Assembly (NCBI RefSeq): GCF_016919245.1 | Contig: NZ_JAFEJA010000001.1 | Coordinates: 992,001 to 1,056,000, forward strand | Origin: Streptomyces zhihengii | Lineage (GTDB): Bacteria; Actinomycetota; Actinomycetes; Streptomycetales; Streptomycetaceae | Direction: 5' to 3' | Length of the DNA: 64,000 nucleotides | In this document: in pieces, positions 1-6,865 of the stretch | Numbering within the stretch: position 1 is the stretch's first letter | Layout: the number at the start of each line of letters is the position of its first letter | The notes under the pieces: model-generated | What the model was told of the DNA's origin: nothing | Databases searched by the model: none | Seen by the model: only the letters and a program-made list of their open reading frames with translations | Translations under genes and position numbers: made by a program

Positions 1-567
1 GCCCCCGCAGCGTCCGTGCCCGCCCAGACGAAGCGGTCCGGCGCCGCCGGGTCCGCCCGGACGACGACCCGCGCCGCCACCGGTAAGGCGAAGGCCACCA
101 CCGGCCGGAAGACCACGGCCAAGCCCGCCAAGCCCGCGAAGGCCACCAAGTCCGCCGCCCCCGCCCGGAGCACGAAGACGGCCGGGGCGGCCGCCACGAA
201 GAAGGCAGCCACGGCCGGGAAGACGGCCACGGACGCAAAGACGGCCGCCGAGCCGGCCAAGCCCGCGAAGGCCACCAAGTCCGCCGCCCCCGCCAAGGCA
301 GCCAAGGCCGCCGAACCCACCAAGGCCGCCGAGTCCGCTGCTCCCGCCGCCGACCAGAAGGACGGCACGGGCCTCACCGAGCAGGTCGTCGCCGTGCTCG
401 CCGCCCGGGCCGACACCGCGCTGCGGGCCCGCGACGTCACCGAGGCGCTCGGCCGGGAGACCACCCCGGGCGGCATCAACACCGTCCGCAGCACCCTCGA
501 CCGCCTCGTCGCGACCTCCCGCGCCGCGCGCGCCGGGCGCGGCCTCTACCAGGCGCCGGCGAACTGA
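1..567 (+). CDS. Histone H1-like Lys/Ala-rich DNA-binding protein (5' truncated)
   Basis: The frame is open to the left edge, and the first codons are already Ala/Pro-rich, so the true start lies outside the window; the GTG at 16 is only the first possible start inside it. About 115 residues are a low-complexity Lys/Ala/Pro/Thr tail with repeated AKPAKATKSAAPA-like units, like the tails of bacterial histone H1-like proteins. The last ~65 residues (from LTEQVVAVLAAR to GRGLYQAP) look like a small winged-helix domain. Inference: a basic nucleoid or DNA-binding protein. Paralogous repeat units make length variation likely. I cannot name a specific family with confidence. Confidence 0.6.
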   Translation, partial: APAASVPAQTKRSGAAGSARTTTRAATGKAKATTGRKTTAKPAKPAKATKSAAPARSTKTAGAAATKKAATAGKTATDAKTAAEPAKPAKATKSAAPAKAAKAAEPTKAAESAAPAADQKDGTGLTEQVVAVLAARADTALRARDVTEALGRETTPGGINTVRSTLDRLVATSRAARAGRGLYQAPAN

Positions 568-573
568 CACGGG

Positions 574-603
574 CCTGCCGGTGCCGTCGGCGGCACCGGC
601 AGG
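574..603. terminator. Bidirectional hairpin terminator between convergent genes
   Basis: A perfect 13-bp inverted repeat (574-586 and 591-603) with a 4-nt loop lies between two convergent stop codons at 567 and 609. No U tract is present, as is usual for Streptomyces terminators. Confidence 0.75.
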
Positions 604-608
604 ACGCC

Positions 609-1820
609 TCAGTGTCCCGCGGCCGTGCCGGACAGCTCGTTGGTGCTCTGCGGCAGTGTCACGCTCCGGACCTTCTTGCCCGACTCCAGGTCCACGGCGT
701 GCAGGGCGCGCTTGCCCGGTTCGGAGACGTAGGCGGTGTGGTCGCGGACGAAGAGGGTGGGCCTCGGCTGCTGCCAGTCGAGCGGCTCCTGCCAGGCGCC
801 GACCACGGGGATCTTCTTCTGCACGGTGCCCTTGGCGGGGTCGATGACGTGCAGGGCGCCGTCCGTGCCGAGGACGAGCGCCTCGCCGTGCGGTCCGCGG
901 CCCAGGGAGCGGAAGGAGTAGCTCGTGCCGAGTTCGACCAGACGCAGGGTGCCGGTCCGGGTGTCGACGAGCGACACCCGGGTCGGGCGCTCCAGTTCGG
1001 CGTCGGGGTCGTTCTTGTAGTCGCCGAGGATGACCGGCGACGTCTCGCTGCCCGCCTGGTTGCCGATCCGCCCGTACGCGTCGGGGGACTTCACCTTGGT
1101 GAAGGCGCCGTCCTTGTAGACGAGGACGCCGTCCTCGCAGCCCACGGCGATCGCACCGTCGCGTGCCGCGGCCTCGCCGTGCACGCCGGGGCAGTTCTCG
1201 CTGCGGGCGATCTCCTTGCCCTGTGCGTCCAGGACGAGGGCGCCGGTCCGCTTCTCCTCGTCGCCGACGGTGCTGAGGAGTTCGCCGCCCGCGAGTTCGA
1301 CGGCGACCCCGTGGTGCGGCTTCGGGGCGGTCCAGGTCCTCGCCGACGGCTTGGCCCCGTTCGCCAGGTCGTGGGGGTCGAAGACCTCCACGCGGCCGGT
1401 GCCGTCGGTGAAGAGCGCGGTCCGTCCGGCGTGGCGCACGACATGGCCGGGCTTGGCGCCGGGGAAGGCGATGTCGGTGAGCTTCCCGGCGGAGGCGTCC
1501 AGAACACGGAAGCCGGCGTCGGTGGAGACGATGACATGGTCCTCGTCGCCCGCCGGGTTGACCCGGTTGAAGCCGGGCAGTTCGATCGTGGCGGCGATGT
1601 CGAGGCTGCTCCCGTCCAGGATGTGAAGGCCGCCGTCGAAGGTCGCCACCAGGGGCTCCTTGACGTCGGCGGCGGCCCGGGTGCTCGGTGCGGCGTCCGT
1701 CTTCGCGCCGGAGGCGCCGGACGCGGAGCCGCCGTCCGTGCCGCAGGCGGTCAGGGCGGTGGAGACCGCCAGGGCGAGTGCCGTGCCCGTGAGGGCCTTG
1801 TTGCGTATCGCGTGGTTCAC
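609..1820 (-). CDS. aztD: AztD-like zinc metallochaperone lipoprotein (paralogue 1)
   Basis: Predicted extracytoplasmic lipoprotein of about 403 aa. I chose the GTG at 1820 because AAAGGAA sits just upstream and the protein then begins directly with a lipoprotein signal ending in the lipobox LTAC. An upstream ATG at 1862 would add 14 residues. The body is a beta-propeller-like series (FDGGLHILDGSSL, VDTRTGTLRLVELG, YVSEPGKRALHAVDLES) with His residues in KPGHVVRHAG and PHHGV, as in AztD chaperones. AztD hands zinc to the AztC binding protein in the periplasm of characterised systems; here it would act at the outer face of the membrane. It is the last gene of the aztB-aztD2-aztC-aztD1 strand, 145 bp after aztC. 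It differs clearly from the second AztD-like gene at 2925-4211. Confidence 0.75.
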   Translation of the reverse strand: MNHAIRNKALTGTALALAVSTALTACGTDGGSASGASGAKTDAAPSTRAAADVKEPLVATFDGGLHILDGSSLDIAATIELPGFNRVNPAGDEDHVIVSTDAGFRVLDASAGKLTDIAFPGAKPGHVVRHAGRTALFTDGTGRVEVFDPHDLANGAKPSARTWTAPKPHHGVAVELAGGELLSTVGDEEKRTGALVLDAQGKEIARSENCPGVHGEAAARDGAIAVGCEDGVLVYKDGAFTKVKSPDAYGRIGNQAGSETSPVILGDYKNDPDAELERPTRVSLVDTRTGTLRLVELGTSYSFRSLGRGPHGEALVLGTDGALHVIDPAKGTVQKKIPVVGAWQEPLDWQQPRPTLFVRDHTAYVSEPGKRALHAVDLESGKKVRSVTLPQSTNELSGTAAGH

Positions 1821-1965
1821 CGGTGTGTTCCTTTCTCGGCCGCGGAGGTCGCGGCATGGCATGAGTGGGGTGTGGCGCGAGCGGGGTGACGTGACGTGTG
1901 GAGGGATGCGCGGGAGATGCGCGCACCCGTGGTGCCCGGACGGCGTGCGCGGGCCGGGAGGTGCG

Positions 1966-2928
1966 TCAGGGGGCGGTGGCGGTCAGGCCGTCGGTCATGG
2001 CGGTGGTGTTGGTCCGCATCATGTGGAGGTAGGTCGCCGCGTCCCCGTCCTCGGCGGTGAGCGACTCCGAGTGGAGGGCGATGACCCGGACCCCGTCGCC
2101 GAGTTCGGTGCGCAGCACCTCGGCCAGCCGCGCGGGCCGCGACGAGTCGGCGAAGACGGTGCGCACACCGGCCTCCCGCATGGCCTCGGTGAGCGAACGC
2201 AGGTCGGACGAGCTCGGCGAGGCGAGGGTGGTGCCGCTGGGGACGACCGCGCCGATCACCCGGAAGCCGAAGCGGTCGGCGAGGTAGCCGAAGACATGGT
2301 GGTTGGTGACGAGCGCGCGCCGGTCCTCGGGGATCCGCGCGAACGAGGTCTCCATCCAGGTGGTGAGCTCGGCGAGTTCCCGGTCGTAGCGTGCCGCGTT
2401 GGCGCGTATCGCGGCCGCGTCCACTCCTCCGACGTTCTCGATCACCTGCCCGGCGATGAGGCCGGCGGCCTTGCGCACCCGGTCGGGGTCGGTCCAGAAG
2501 TGCGGGTCGGGCTGCCCGGCCTCGTCGCCGGGGCCGCCGTCGCCGGGTGCGCGGAAGGTCATCGGGTCGACCGCTTCGCCGACGCCGAAGGTCGTGACGC
2601 CCGACTCGCGCGCGGCGTCCACGTGGCGCAGGACGTTCTCCTCCAGGCCGAGCCCGTTGAAGACCACGAGGTCGGCGCGTTCGAGTTCGGCGGCCTGCAC
2701 GGCCGACAGTCCGAAGGAGTGCGGGTCGGCCCCCGGCCGCATCAGCACGGTCACTTCGGCCTCCTCCCCGACGATCTCCCGGGTGACGTCCCCGAGGATG
2801 TTGGTGGTGACCACGACGCGCGGGTGGTCGCCGCCGCTCGTGCAGGCGGTGGCGAGGGCCGCGGTGAGCACGGTGAGCAGCAGCAGGATCAGGGGGCGCG
2901 GGCGGGCCGCGCGGGGCGTCGCGCTCAT
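1966..2928 (-). CDS. aztC: Zinc ABC transporter substrate-binding lipoprotein (AztC/ZnuA family)
   Basis: A 320-aa cluster A-I (TroA/ZnuA) metal-binding protein. It has a lipoprotein signal ending in ATAC near residue 29. Metal ligands expected for the family are visible: His70 in ADPHSF, His143 in DPHFW, His210 in TNHHVFGY, and the Asp of FADSSRP near the C terminus. The loop before His143 is acidic and Gly-rich rather than His-rich, as in AztC proteins that rely on AztD for zinc loading. The ATG at 2928 overlaps the stop of the upstream AztD-like gene (ATGA), which implies translational coupling. A much longer reading frame upstream belongs to the neighbouring gene's other frame and was not used. 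Confidence 0.88.
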   Translation of the reverse strand: MSATPRAARPRPLILLLLTVLTAALATACTSGGDHPRVVVTTNILGDVTREIVGEEAEVTVLMRPGADPHSFGLSAVQAAELERADLVVFNGLGLEENVLRHVDAARESGVTTFGVGEAVDPMTFRAPGDGGPGDEAGQPDPHFWTDPDRVRKAAGLIAGQVIENVGGVDAAAIRANAARYDRELAELTTWMETSFARIPEDRRALVTNHHVFGYLADRFGFRVIGAVVPSGTTLASPSSSDLRSLTEAMREAGVRTVFADSSRPARLAEVLRTELGDGVRVIALHSESLTAEDGDAATYLHMMRTNTTAMTDGLTATAP

Positions 2929-4211
2929 CGTCCCGTCTCCGCCATCAGTGCCGGGCGCATGTCGAGGGCGAAGGTGCGGGCGATGCGCAGACCGTCGTTG
3001 TAGTCGATCTCGAACACACGCTTGCCCGAGGGGTCGTTGACGTAGGCGCGGCTGCGGTCGACCTCGATGCGCGGTGTGGCGGCGGGGCCGGCGCCGGCGG
3101 CACTGTCGGTGTGGTCGGTGCCGTCCGTCCGGTCGGCGGGGTCGTTCCCGGGGCCGGTGAGCAGCGGGCGGGTGGTGGCGGTGCGCTCGCCGGTGGCGAT
3201 GTCGTAGCCGTGCAGAGCGCCGTCGGCGGCCAGGACCAGCAGAGGGGAGCCCTCCCCCGCGGTGTTCGCCGCGACGGCGGGGCCGGTCGCCACCCTGGTC
3301 CAGGCCCGGTCCGTCACGTCGAGCACCCACACACCGCGCTCGCCGGCGCGGGCGGTGAGGGTGTCGCTGCCCGCCCGGTGGTGGAAGGCGGTGGCGCGTT
3401 CCGCCGCGGGCACGTCCTGGCCGTACGGGATCCGCTCGGCGGTGAAACGGCCGCCCGACTCGCGTACCAGCAGGGCTCCGTCGGCGCAGCCGATGACGAC
3501 ACCGCGGCGGGTGACGGCGTCGCCGCCCGGCGACTCGCACACGGTCCCGGGTGTGGCCACGCGCCGGCCCTCGCGGTCGAGGACGACGACACGGGGGCCG
3601 TCGGTGTCGCGGGTGAGGGCGACGAGGTGCTCCCCGTAGGGCACGACGGCGCCGCTGTAGGTGCCGGGCAGCGTACGGGGAGCGCCGGGCCCGCCCGTCT
3701 CCATCGCGGTGCGGTCGTACACGCCGGCGCGCCCCGCGGTGTCCGTCACGGCGGTCACGGCGGCGTCGCTGCGGATCTGGACACCCGGTCCCCCGGCTAT
3801 CCGGCCCACGTCGCGTATCGCGGCGCGGTAGTAGTGCACATGGTCACCGTGGTCGACGGTCCAGGCACCGGTGTCGACGACCCGGGTCCCCTCGGCGGTG
3901 GGGAGGAAGCCGAAGCGGCCGTCGGCGGTGAGCGCGGTGGCGCCGGGCACCGGTGCCACGTCGTGTGTCTCGGCGGTGGTCAGGTCGAGGACCCGGGTGT
4001 CGCCGGTGGCGGGGTCGGACAGCAGCAGCCGGGACTGCTGCTCGGCCGCCTCCTGCGCGCCTTCGACGTATCCGTGGGGGGTGGCGGCGGAGGACTCCGT
4101 CCGCGGGGCGGCTGCGTCGTCGTCCCGGCCGGCGCAGCCGGTCGCGGCGAGCAGCGCGGCGAGCGCCAGCGCGGCGGGGGCCCGCGCGGGGACGTTCCTT
4201 CGGGCGAGCAA
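2925..4211 (-). CDS. aztD: AztD-like zinc metallochaperone lipoprotein (paralogue 2)
   Basis: A 428-aa lipoprotein. The start is TTG at 4211, supported by GGAGGAGA about 6 nt upstream. The signal peptide ends in the lipobox AATGC. A cluster VDHGDHVHYY (around residues 118-128) supplies four closely spaced His/Asp side chains typical of the AztD metal-binding surface. The rest is propeller-like (GVYDRTAMETG, VVVLDREGRRV, GVWVLDVTDRAW). Codons near 3080-3140 give a Gly/Asp/Thr-rich insert. It overlaps aztC by 4 bp and follows aztB after a 208-bp gap. Two AztD-type proteins in one locus is unusual; they may divide capture and delivery of zinc, but that is inference. Confidence 0.8.
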   Translation of the reverse strand: MLARRNVPARAPAALALAALLAATGCAGRDDDAAAPRTESSAATPHGYVEGAQEAAEQQSRLLLSDPATGDTRVLDLTTAETHDVAPVPGATALTADGRFGFLPTAEGTRVVDTGAWTVDHGDHVHYYRAAIRDVGRIAGGPGVQIRSDAAVTAVTDTAGRAGVYDRTAMETGGPGAPRTLPGTYSGAVVPYGEHLVALTRDTDGPRVVVLDREGRRVATPGTVCESPGGDAVTRRGVVIGCADGALLVRESGGRFTAERIPYGQDVPAAERATAFHHRAGSDTLTARAGERGVWVLDVTDRAWTRVATGPAVAANTAGEGSPLLVLAADGALHGYDIATGERTATTRPLLTGPGNDPADRTDGTDHTDSAAGAGPAATPRIEVDRSRAYVNDPSGKRVFEIDYNDGLRIARTFALDMRPALMAETGR

Positions 4212-4266
4212 GAGGGTCTCCTCCGTGGTCGGCGAGCCGCGGGGCCTTCGGGCCGGCGGGCGGGCA

Positions 4267-4308
4267 TGTCGGTGTGTTGACGTGTGGATGTGTCGGTGTG
4301 TCGACGTG
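4267..4308. repeat. Short GT-rich tandem repeat in the aztB-aztD gap
   Basis: Two 18-nt copies (4267-4284, 4291-4308) differ at one base. They lie in the 208-bp gap between aztB and the AztD-like gene. I see no coding potential here and no clear promoter. Confidence 0.6.
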
Positions 4309-4419
4309 GGCGTCCGGGGCGTCCGCGGGTGTGTCGGAGGTCCGTTGTGCGAGCAGGGCGGAGCCGACCGGCCGGCGGCGGGAACTCGGGTCCGGGGTCC
4401 GAGGGCTGCGGCGTACCGG

Positions 4420-5298
4420 TCAGTCGGTCGCCGGGGCGGGGGCCGGGGCTGGGGCTGGAGCTGGAGCGATGGTGGGTCGGGGGCGTCGGTGCCGGAGGCC
4501 GGAGGCCAGGTGGGAGAGGAAGAACAGGCTCACCGCGACGCCCGACACCGTCGCGCCGGCCGCGGTGCCGAAGTGCCAGGACAGCAGCAGGCCGAGGAAC
4601 GTGGCCACCGAACCGAGCAGCGCGGCGAGTGCCATGACGCCGTGCACACTGCGCGCCCAGGGCAGGGCGGCGGCGGGCGGGGCGATCAGCAGACCGAGGA
4701 CCAGCAGGGTGCCGACGATGTGGAACGAGGCGACGATGGCCAGCGCCAGCAGCCCGAGCAGCGCGGCGTGGGCGAGCCCCGGCCGCAGGCCGAGTGTCCG
4801 GGCCTTGCGCGGGTCGAACGCGAGGGCCAGGAAGGCCCGGTGGCCGAGTGCCGAGACGATCACCGCGAGCAGCAGTGCTCCCGCGAGCAGGAGGAGGTCG
4901 CTCTCGCGGACGGCCAGCACGTCGCCGAAGAGGAATCCGGTCAGATCGACGGCGAAGGACTGCGAACGGGACACGATGATCACGCCGAGCGACAGCATGC
5001 CGACGAACAGCAGGCCGATGCCGGTGTCCTGGGAGAGCTTCGGGGTGCGGTGCAGCGCGCTGACGCCGACGGTGATCACCGCGGCGCTCGCCGCCGCCCC
5101 CAGCAGGGGGTTGCCGCCGAGCAGCGCGGCCAGGGCAACACCGGGCAACAGCCCGTGGGACATGGCGTCCCCGAGGAAGGCCATTCCCCTCAGCACCACC
5201 CAGGTACCGGCCATCGCGCAGATCATCGACACAAGAATTCCGCCCCAGAGGGCCCTCTGCACGAAGGTCGCCTCGAAGGGGCCCGTCAGCCACTCCAT
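4420..5298 (-). CDS. aztB: Zinc ABC transporter permease (AztB, ABC-3 family)
   Basis: A 292-aa polytopic membrane protein of the ABC-3 (ZnuB/TroC) family with about eight hydrophobic segments. The family signature GMAFLGDAMSHGLLPGVALA lies near residues 38-57. The C terminus is a 20-residue Ala-Pro repeat, probably a cytoplasmic tail. It forms the zinc channel with the ATPase encoded divergently at 5322. The ATG at 5298 has no ribosome binding site, and a TAGTGT -10 element lies exactly 7-12 nt upstream, so the transcript is probably leaderless. A Zur-like box overlaps this promoter region. First gene of the aztB-D-C-D strand. Confidence 0.9.
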   Translation of the reverse strand: MEWLTGPFEATFVQRALWGGILVSMICAMAGTWVVLRGMAFLGDAMSHGLLPGVALAALLGGNPLLGAAASAAVITVGVSALHRTPKLSQDTGIGLLFVGMLSLGVIIVSRSQSFAVDLTGFLFGDVLAVRESDLLLLAGALLLAVIVSALGHRAFLALAFDPRKARTLGLRPGLAHAALLGLLALAIVASFHIVGTLLVLGLLIAPPAAALPWARSVHGVMALAALLGSVATFLGLLLSWHFGTAAGATVSGVAVSLFFLSHLASGLRHRRPRPTIAPAPAPAPAPAPATD

Positions 5299-5304
5299 GC
5301 CGAC

Positions 5305-5314
5305 ACACTACAAT
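5305..5314. promoter_or_regulatory. Overlapping divergent -10 elements for aztB and aztA
   Basis: TACAAT (5309-5314, plus strand) and TAGTGT (5305-5310 read on the minus strand) both fit TANNNT. They lie 8-13 nt before the ATG at 5322 and 7-12 nt before the ATG at 5298, the spacing expected for leaderless transcripts in both directions. No convincing -35 was found. Confidence 0.55.
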
Positions 5315-5328
5315 GACAATCATGTTCA
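5314..5328. promoter_or_regulatory. Zur-box candidate
   Basis: TGACAATCATGTTCA matches 12 of 15 positions of the 7-1-7 consensus I remember for actinobacterial Zur (TGAAAATGATTTTCA). Five of its seven arm pairs are palindromic. It covers the aztA start and lies directly upstream of aztB, so zinc-loaded Zur would block both promoters. Confidence 0.7.
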
Positions 5329-6053
5329 ATAAAGCCTCCCCCCTCCCCGTCCCCGCGGCGCCCGCTCCCCGGGTGCTGGTCTCGGGCCTCGACGCCGGGT
5401 ATCCGGGGCGGCCCGTCCTGCGTCATGTCGACACGGAGATACGGCCGTTCACCATCACCGCGGTGGTCGGCCCCAACGGCAGCGGCAAGTCGACACTGCT
5501 CGGCGTCATGGCCGGGGTGATCCGTCCGAGCGCGGGCGAGATCACCTACGGCGGTTCCGCGGCGCCCGCCTTCGTGCCGCAGCGCGGCGCCGTCGGGGAC
5601 ACGCTGCCGCTGACGGTCCGGCAGACCGTGGAGATGGGTCGCTGGGCCGAGCGCGGCCCATGGCGCCGGCTGACCCGGCGGGACCACGCGGCCGTGGGCA
5701 CCGCGATGGAACGCCTCGGCATCACCGCGCTCGCCGCTCGCCAGCTCGGCGAACTCTCCGGGGGGCAGCGCCAGCGCGCCCTGATCGCGCAGGGGCTCGC
5801 CCAGGGGTCGGACCTGCTCCTGCTGGACGAGCCGACGACGGGGCTCGACCCGGAGGCCGGGGAGCGCATCGCCGTCCTGCTGACCGCGCTGGCCGCCGAC
5901 GGGGTCACCGTCGTCCAGGCCACCCACGACCTGGCGGCCGCGCGCGCGGCGGACGACTGCCTGCTCCTCCAGGACGGCCGTCTGGTGTCGCAGGGCCGCC
6001 CCGACGTGGTGCTGACGACCTCGGCCCTCACCGGCATCCGCTATCCGGCCTGA
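5322..6053 (+). CDS. aztA: Zinc ABC transporter ATP-binding protein (AztA)
   Basis: The ATPase has a Walker A GPNGSGKST (residues 50-58), signature LSGGQRQR, Walker B DLLLLDEPT with D-loop GLD, and the switch His in ATHD. It powers the AztB permease. I chose the ATG at 5322 (243 aa) over the ATG at 5313. The earlier ATG lies inside the TACAAT -10 element, and neither has a Shine-Dalgarno sequence, which points to a leaderless mRNA. The gene is divergent from aztB with only 23 bp between starts. An N-terminal Pro/Ala-rich stretch of ~15 residues precedes the ABC domain. Zinc specificity is inferred from the AztC/AztD neighbours and the Zur-like box. Confidence 0.88.
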   Translation: MFNKASPLPVPAAPAPRVLVSGLDAGYPGRPVLRHVDTEIRPFTITAVVGPNGSGKSTLLGVMAGVIRPSAGEITYGGSAAPAFVPQRGAVGDTLPLTVRQTVEMGRWAERGPWRRLTRRDHAAVGTAMERLGITALAARQLGELSGGQRQRALIAQGLAQGSDLLLLDEPTTGLDPEAGERIAVLLTALAADGVTVVQATHDLAAARAADDCLLLQDGRLVSQGRPDVVLTTSALTGIRYPA

Positions 6054-6079
6054 GAGCGCTGTCCCACGGCGGGACGGGT

Positions 6080-6337
6080 GCTCCCGACTGCGGCCGGCGC
6101 TCACCTCCGAGATCGGTGCTCCCGCGCGCGGCGGTCCGCCGGGAGGCCACCGCTCCGCACGGAGAGCGGTGCTCCCTTCGGAGAGCAACGCCCCACCAGA
6201 GAGCAGCGCTCACCTCCGAGACCGGTGCTCCCGCCCGCGGCCGGCGCTCACCTCCAAGATCGCCGCTCCCGACTGCGGCCGGCGCTCACCTCCAAGACCG
6301 GCGCTCCACCCAGAGAGCAGCGCTCCACCGCCGGCGC
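6080..6337. repeat. Degenerate ~36-bp tandem repeats
   Basis: Units built from GCTCCCGACTGCGGCCGG plus CGCTCACCTCCAAGA recur at 6080-6115, 6228-6263 and 6265-6300, with partial copies between (for example 6098-6125 and 6207-6234). They fill much of the 484-bp gap between aztA and the lanthipeptide precursor. No codon bias or ribosome binding site supports a gene here. Confidence 0.7.
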
Positions 6338-6537
6338 CCCCGTGGTGGGGGCCGGCCACCACCATTCGGGGTGGGGCCGGCGCCCCCGCGCCTGGGGGCG
6401 CGGCGCGGCGATGACGGGGGTCCGGCGCTCATGTGCGGGCCGCCCCCATGGCATTGACTCGGGCATGCCGACCGGCCCCCGAGGCCACGGCGCCCAGCGC
6501 GCGACCCGCGCAGTCGACCACCCAGGAGGTGTCCAGG

Positions 6538-6648
6538 ATGAGCGTCCTCAAGCTCCAGAACCTGCAGCCGAGCGTCACTCCCAGCAGGGCCGCAGTGATC
6601 AGCGTGACCAGCAGCAGCAGCACCTGCTGCAGCACGAAGCCCAACTGA
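6538..6648 (+). CDS. Class III lanthipeptide precursor peptide (LanA)
   Basis: A 36-aa peptide with a strong AGGAGGT ribosome binding site (6524-6530) 7 nt before the ATG. The leader begins MSVLKLQNLQ, which matches the (I/V)LxLQ leader motif recognised by class III LanKC enzymes. The C-terminal half is Ser/Thr-rich with adjacent Cys30 and Cys31. Ser22-x2-Ser25-x4-Cys30 and Ser25-x2-Ser28-x2-Cys31 both fit the Ser-x2-Ser-x(n)-Cys pattern used for labionin or lanthionine rings. It lies 217 bp upstream of the lanKC gene with a strong hairpin between. A longer reading frame starting at 6433 was rejected because it lacks a ribosome binding site. Exact leader/core border and product are unknown. 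Confidence 0.82.
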   Translation: MSVLKLQNLQPSVTPSRAAVISVTSSSSTCCSTKPN

Positions 6649-6743
6649 TCCGGGGCCGTTCCGTCCGGAGCGGCCCGAGCGGTGAACGGTCCCGGGTGCG
6701 CCGGGGCGGTGCGCGCGGGCCGGCCGGGCGATCGGCCATGGGC

Positions 6744-6780
6744 GATCCGTGCGGGGGCGTATCCGGCCCCCGCACGGATC
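6744..6780 (+). terminator. Attenuator-like hairpin between lanA and lanKC
   Basis: A perfect 15-bp inverted repeat (6744-6758 and 6766-6780) with a 7-nt loop. In lanthipeptide operons such a stem commonly lets most transcripts end after the precursor gene, giving excess peptide over enzyme. Some read-through would supply lanKC and the exporter. Confidence 0.75.
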
Positions 6781-6865
6781 CCGCCGCTCACTGCCGCATT
6801 CGGCGGTCCTCCCACCGTTCCCGGCGGCCGCCGGGCTGCCCCCTCGGACGAACGCAGAGGCTGAC

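Noticed and set aside
5313..5321. ATG at 5313 as start of aztA
   Set aside because: It overlaps the TACAAT -10 element and the Zur-like box; ATG 5322 fits a leaderless transcript better.
6433..6537. Longer version of the lanthipeptide precursor starting at 6433
   Set aside because: No ribosome binding site and no leader motif there; AGGAGGT and VLKLQ point to ATG 6538.
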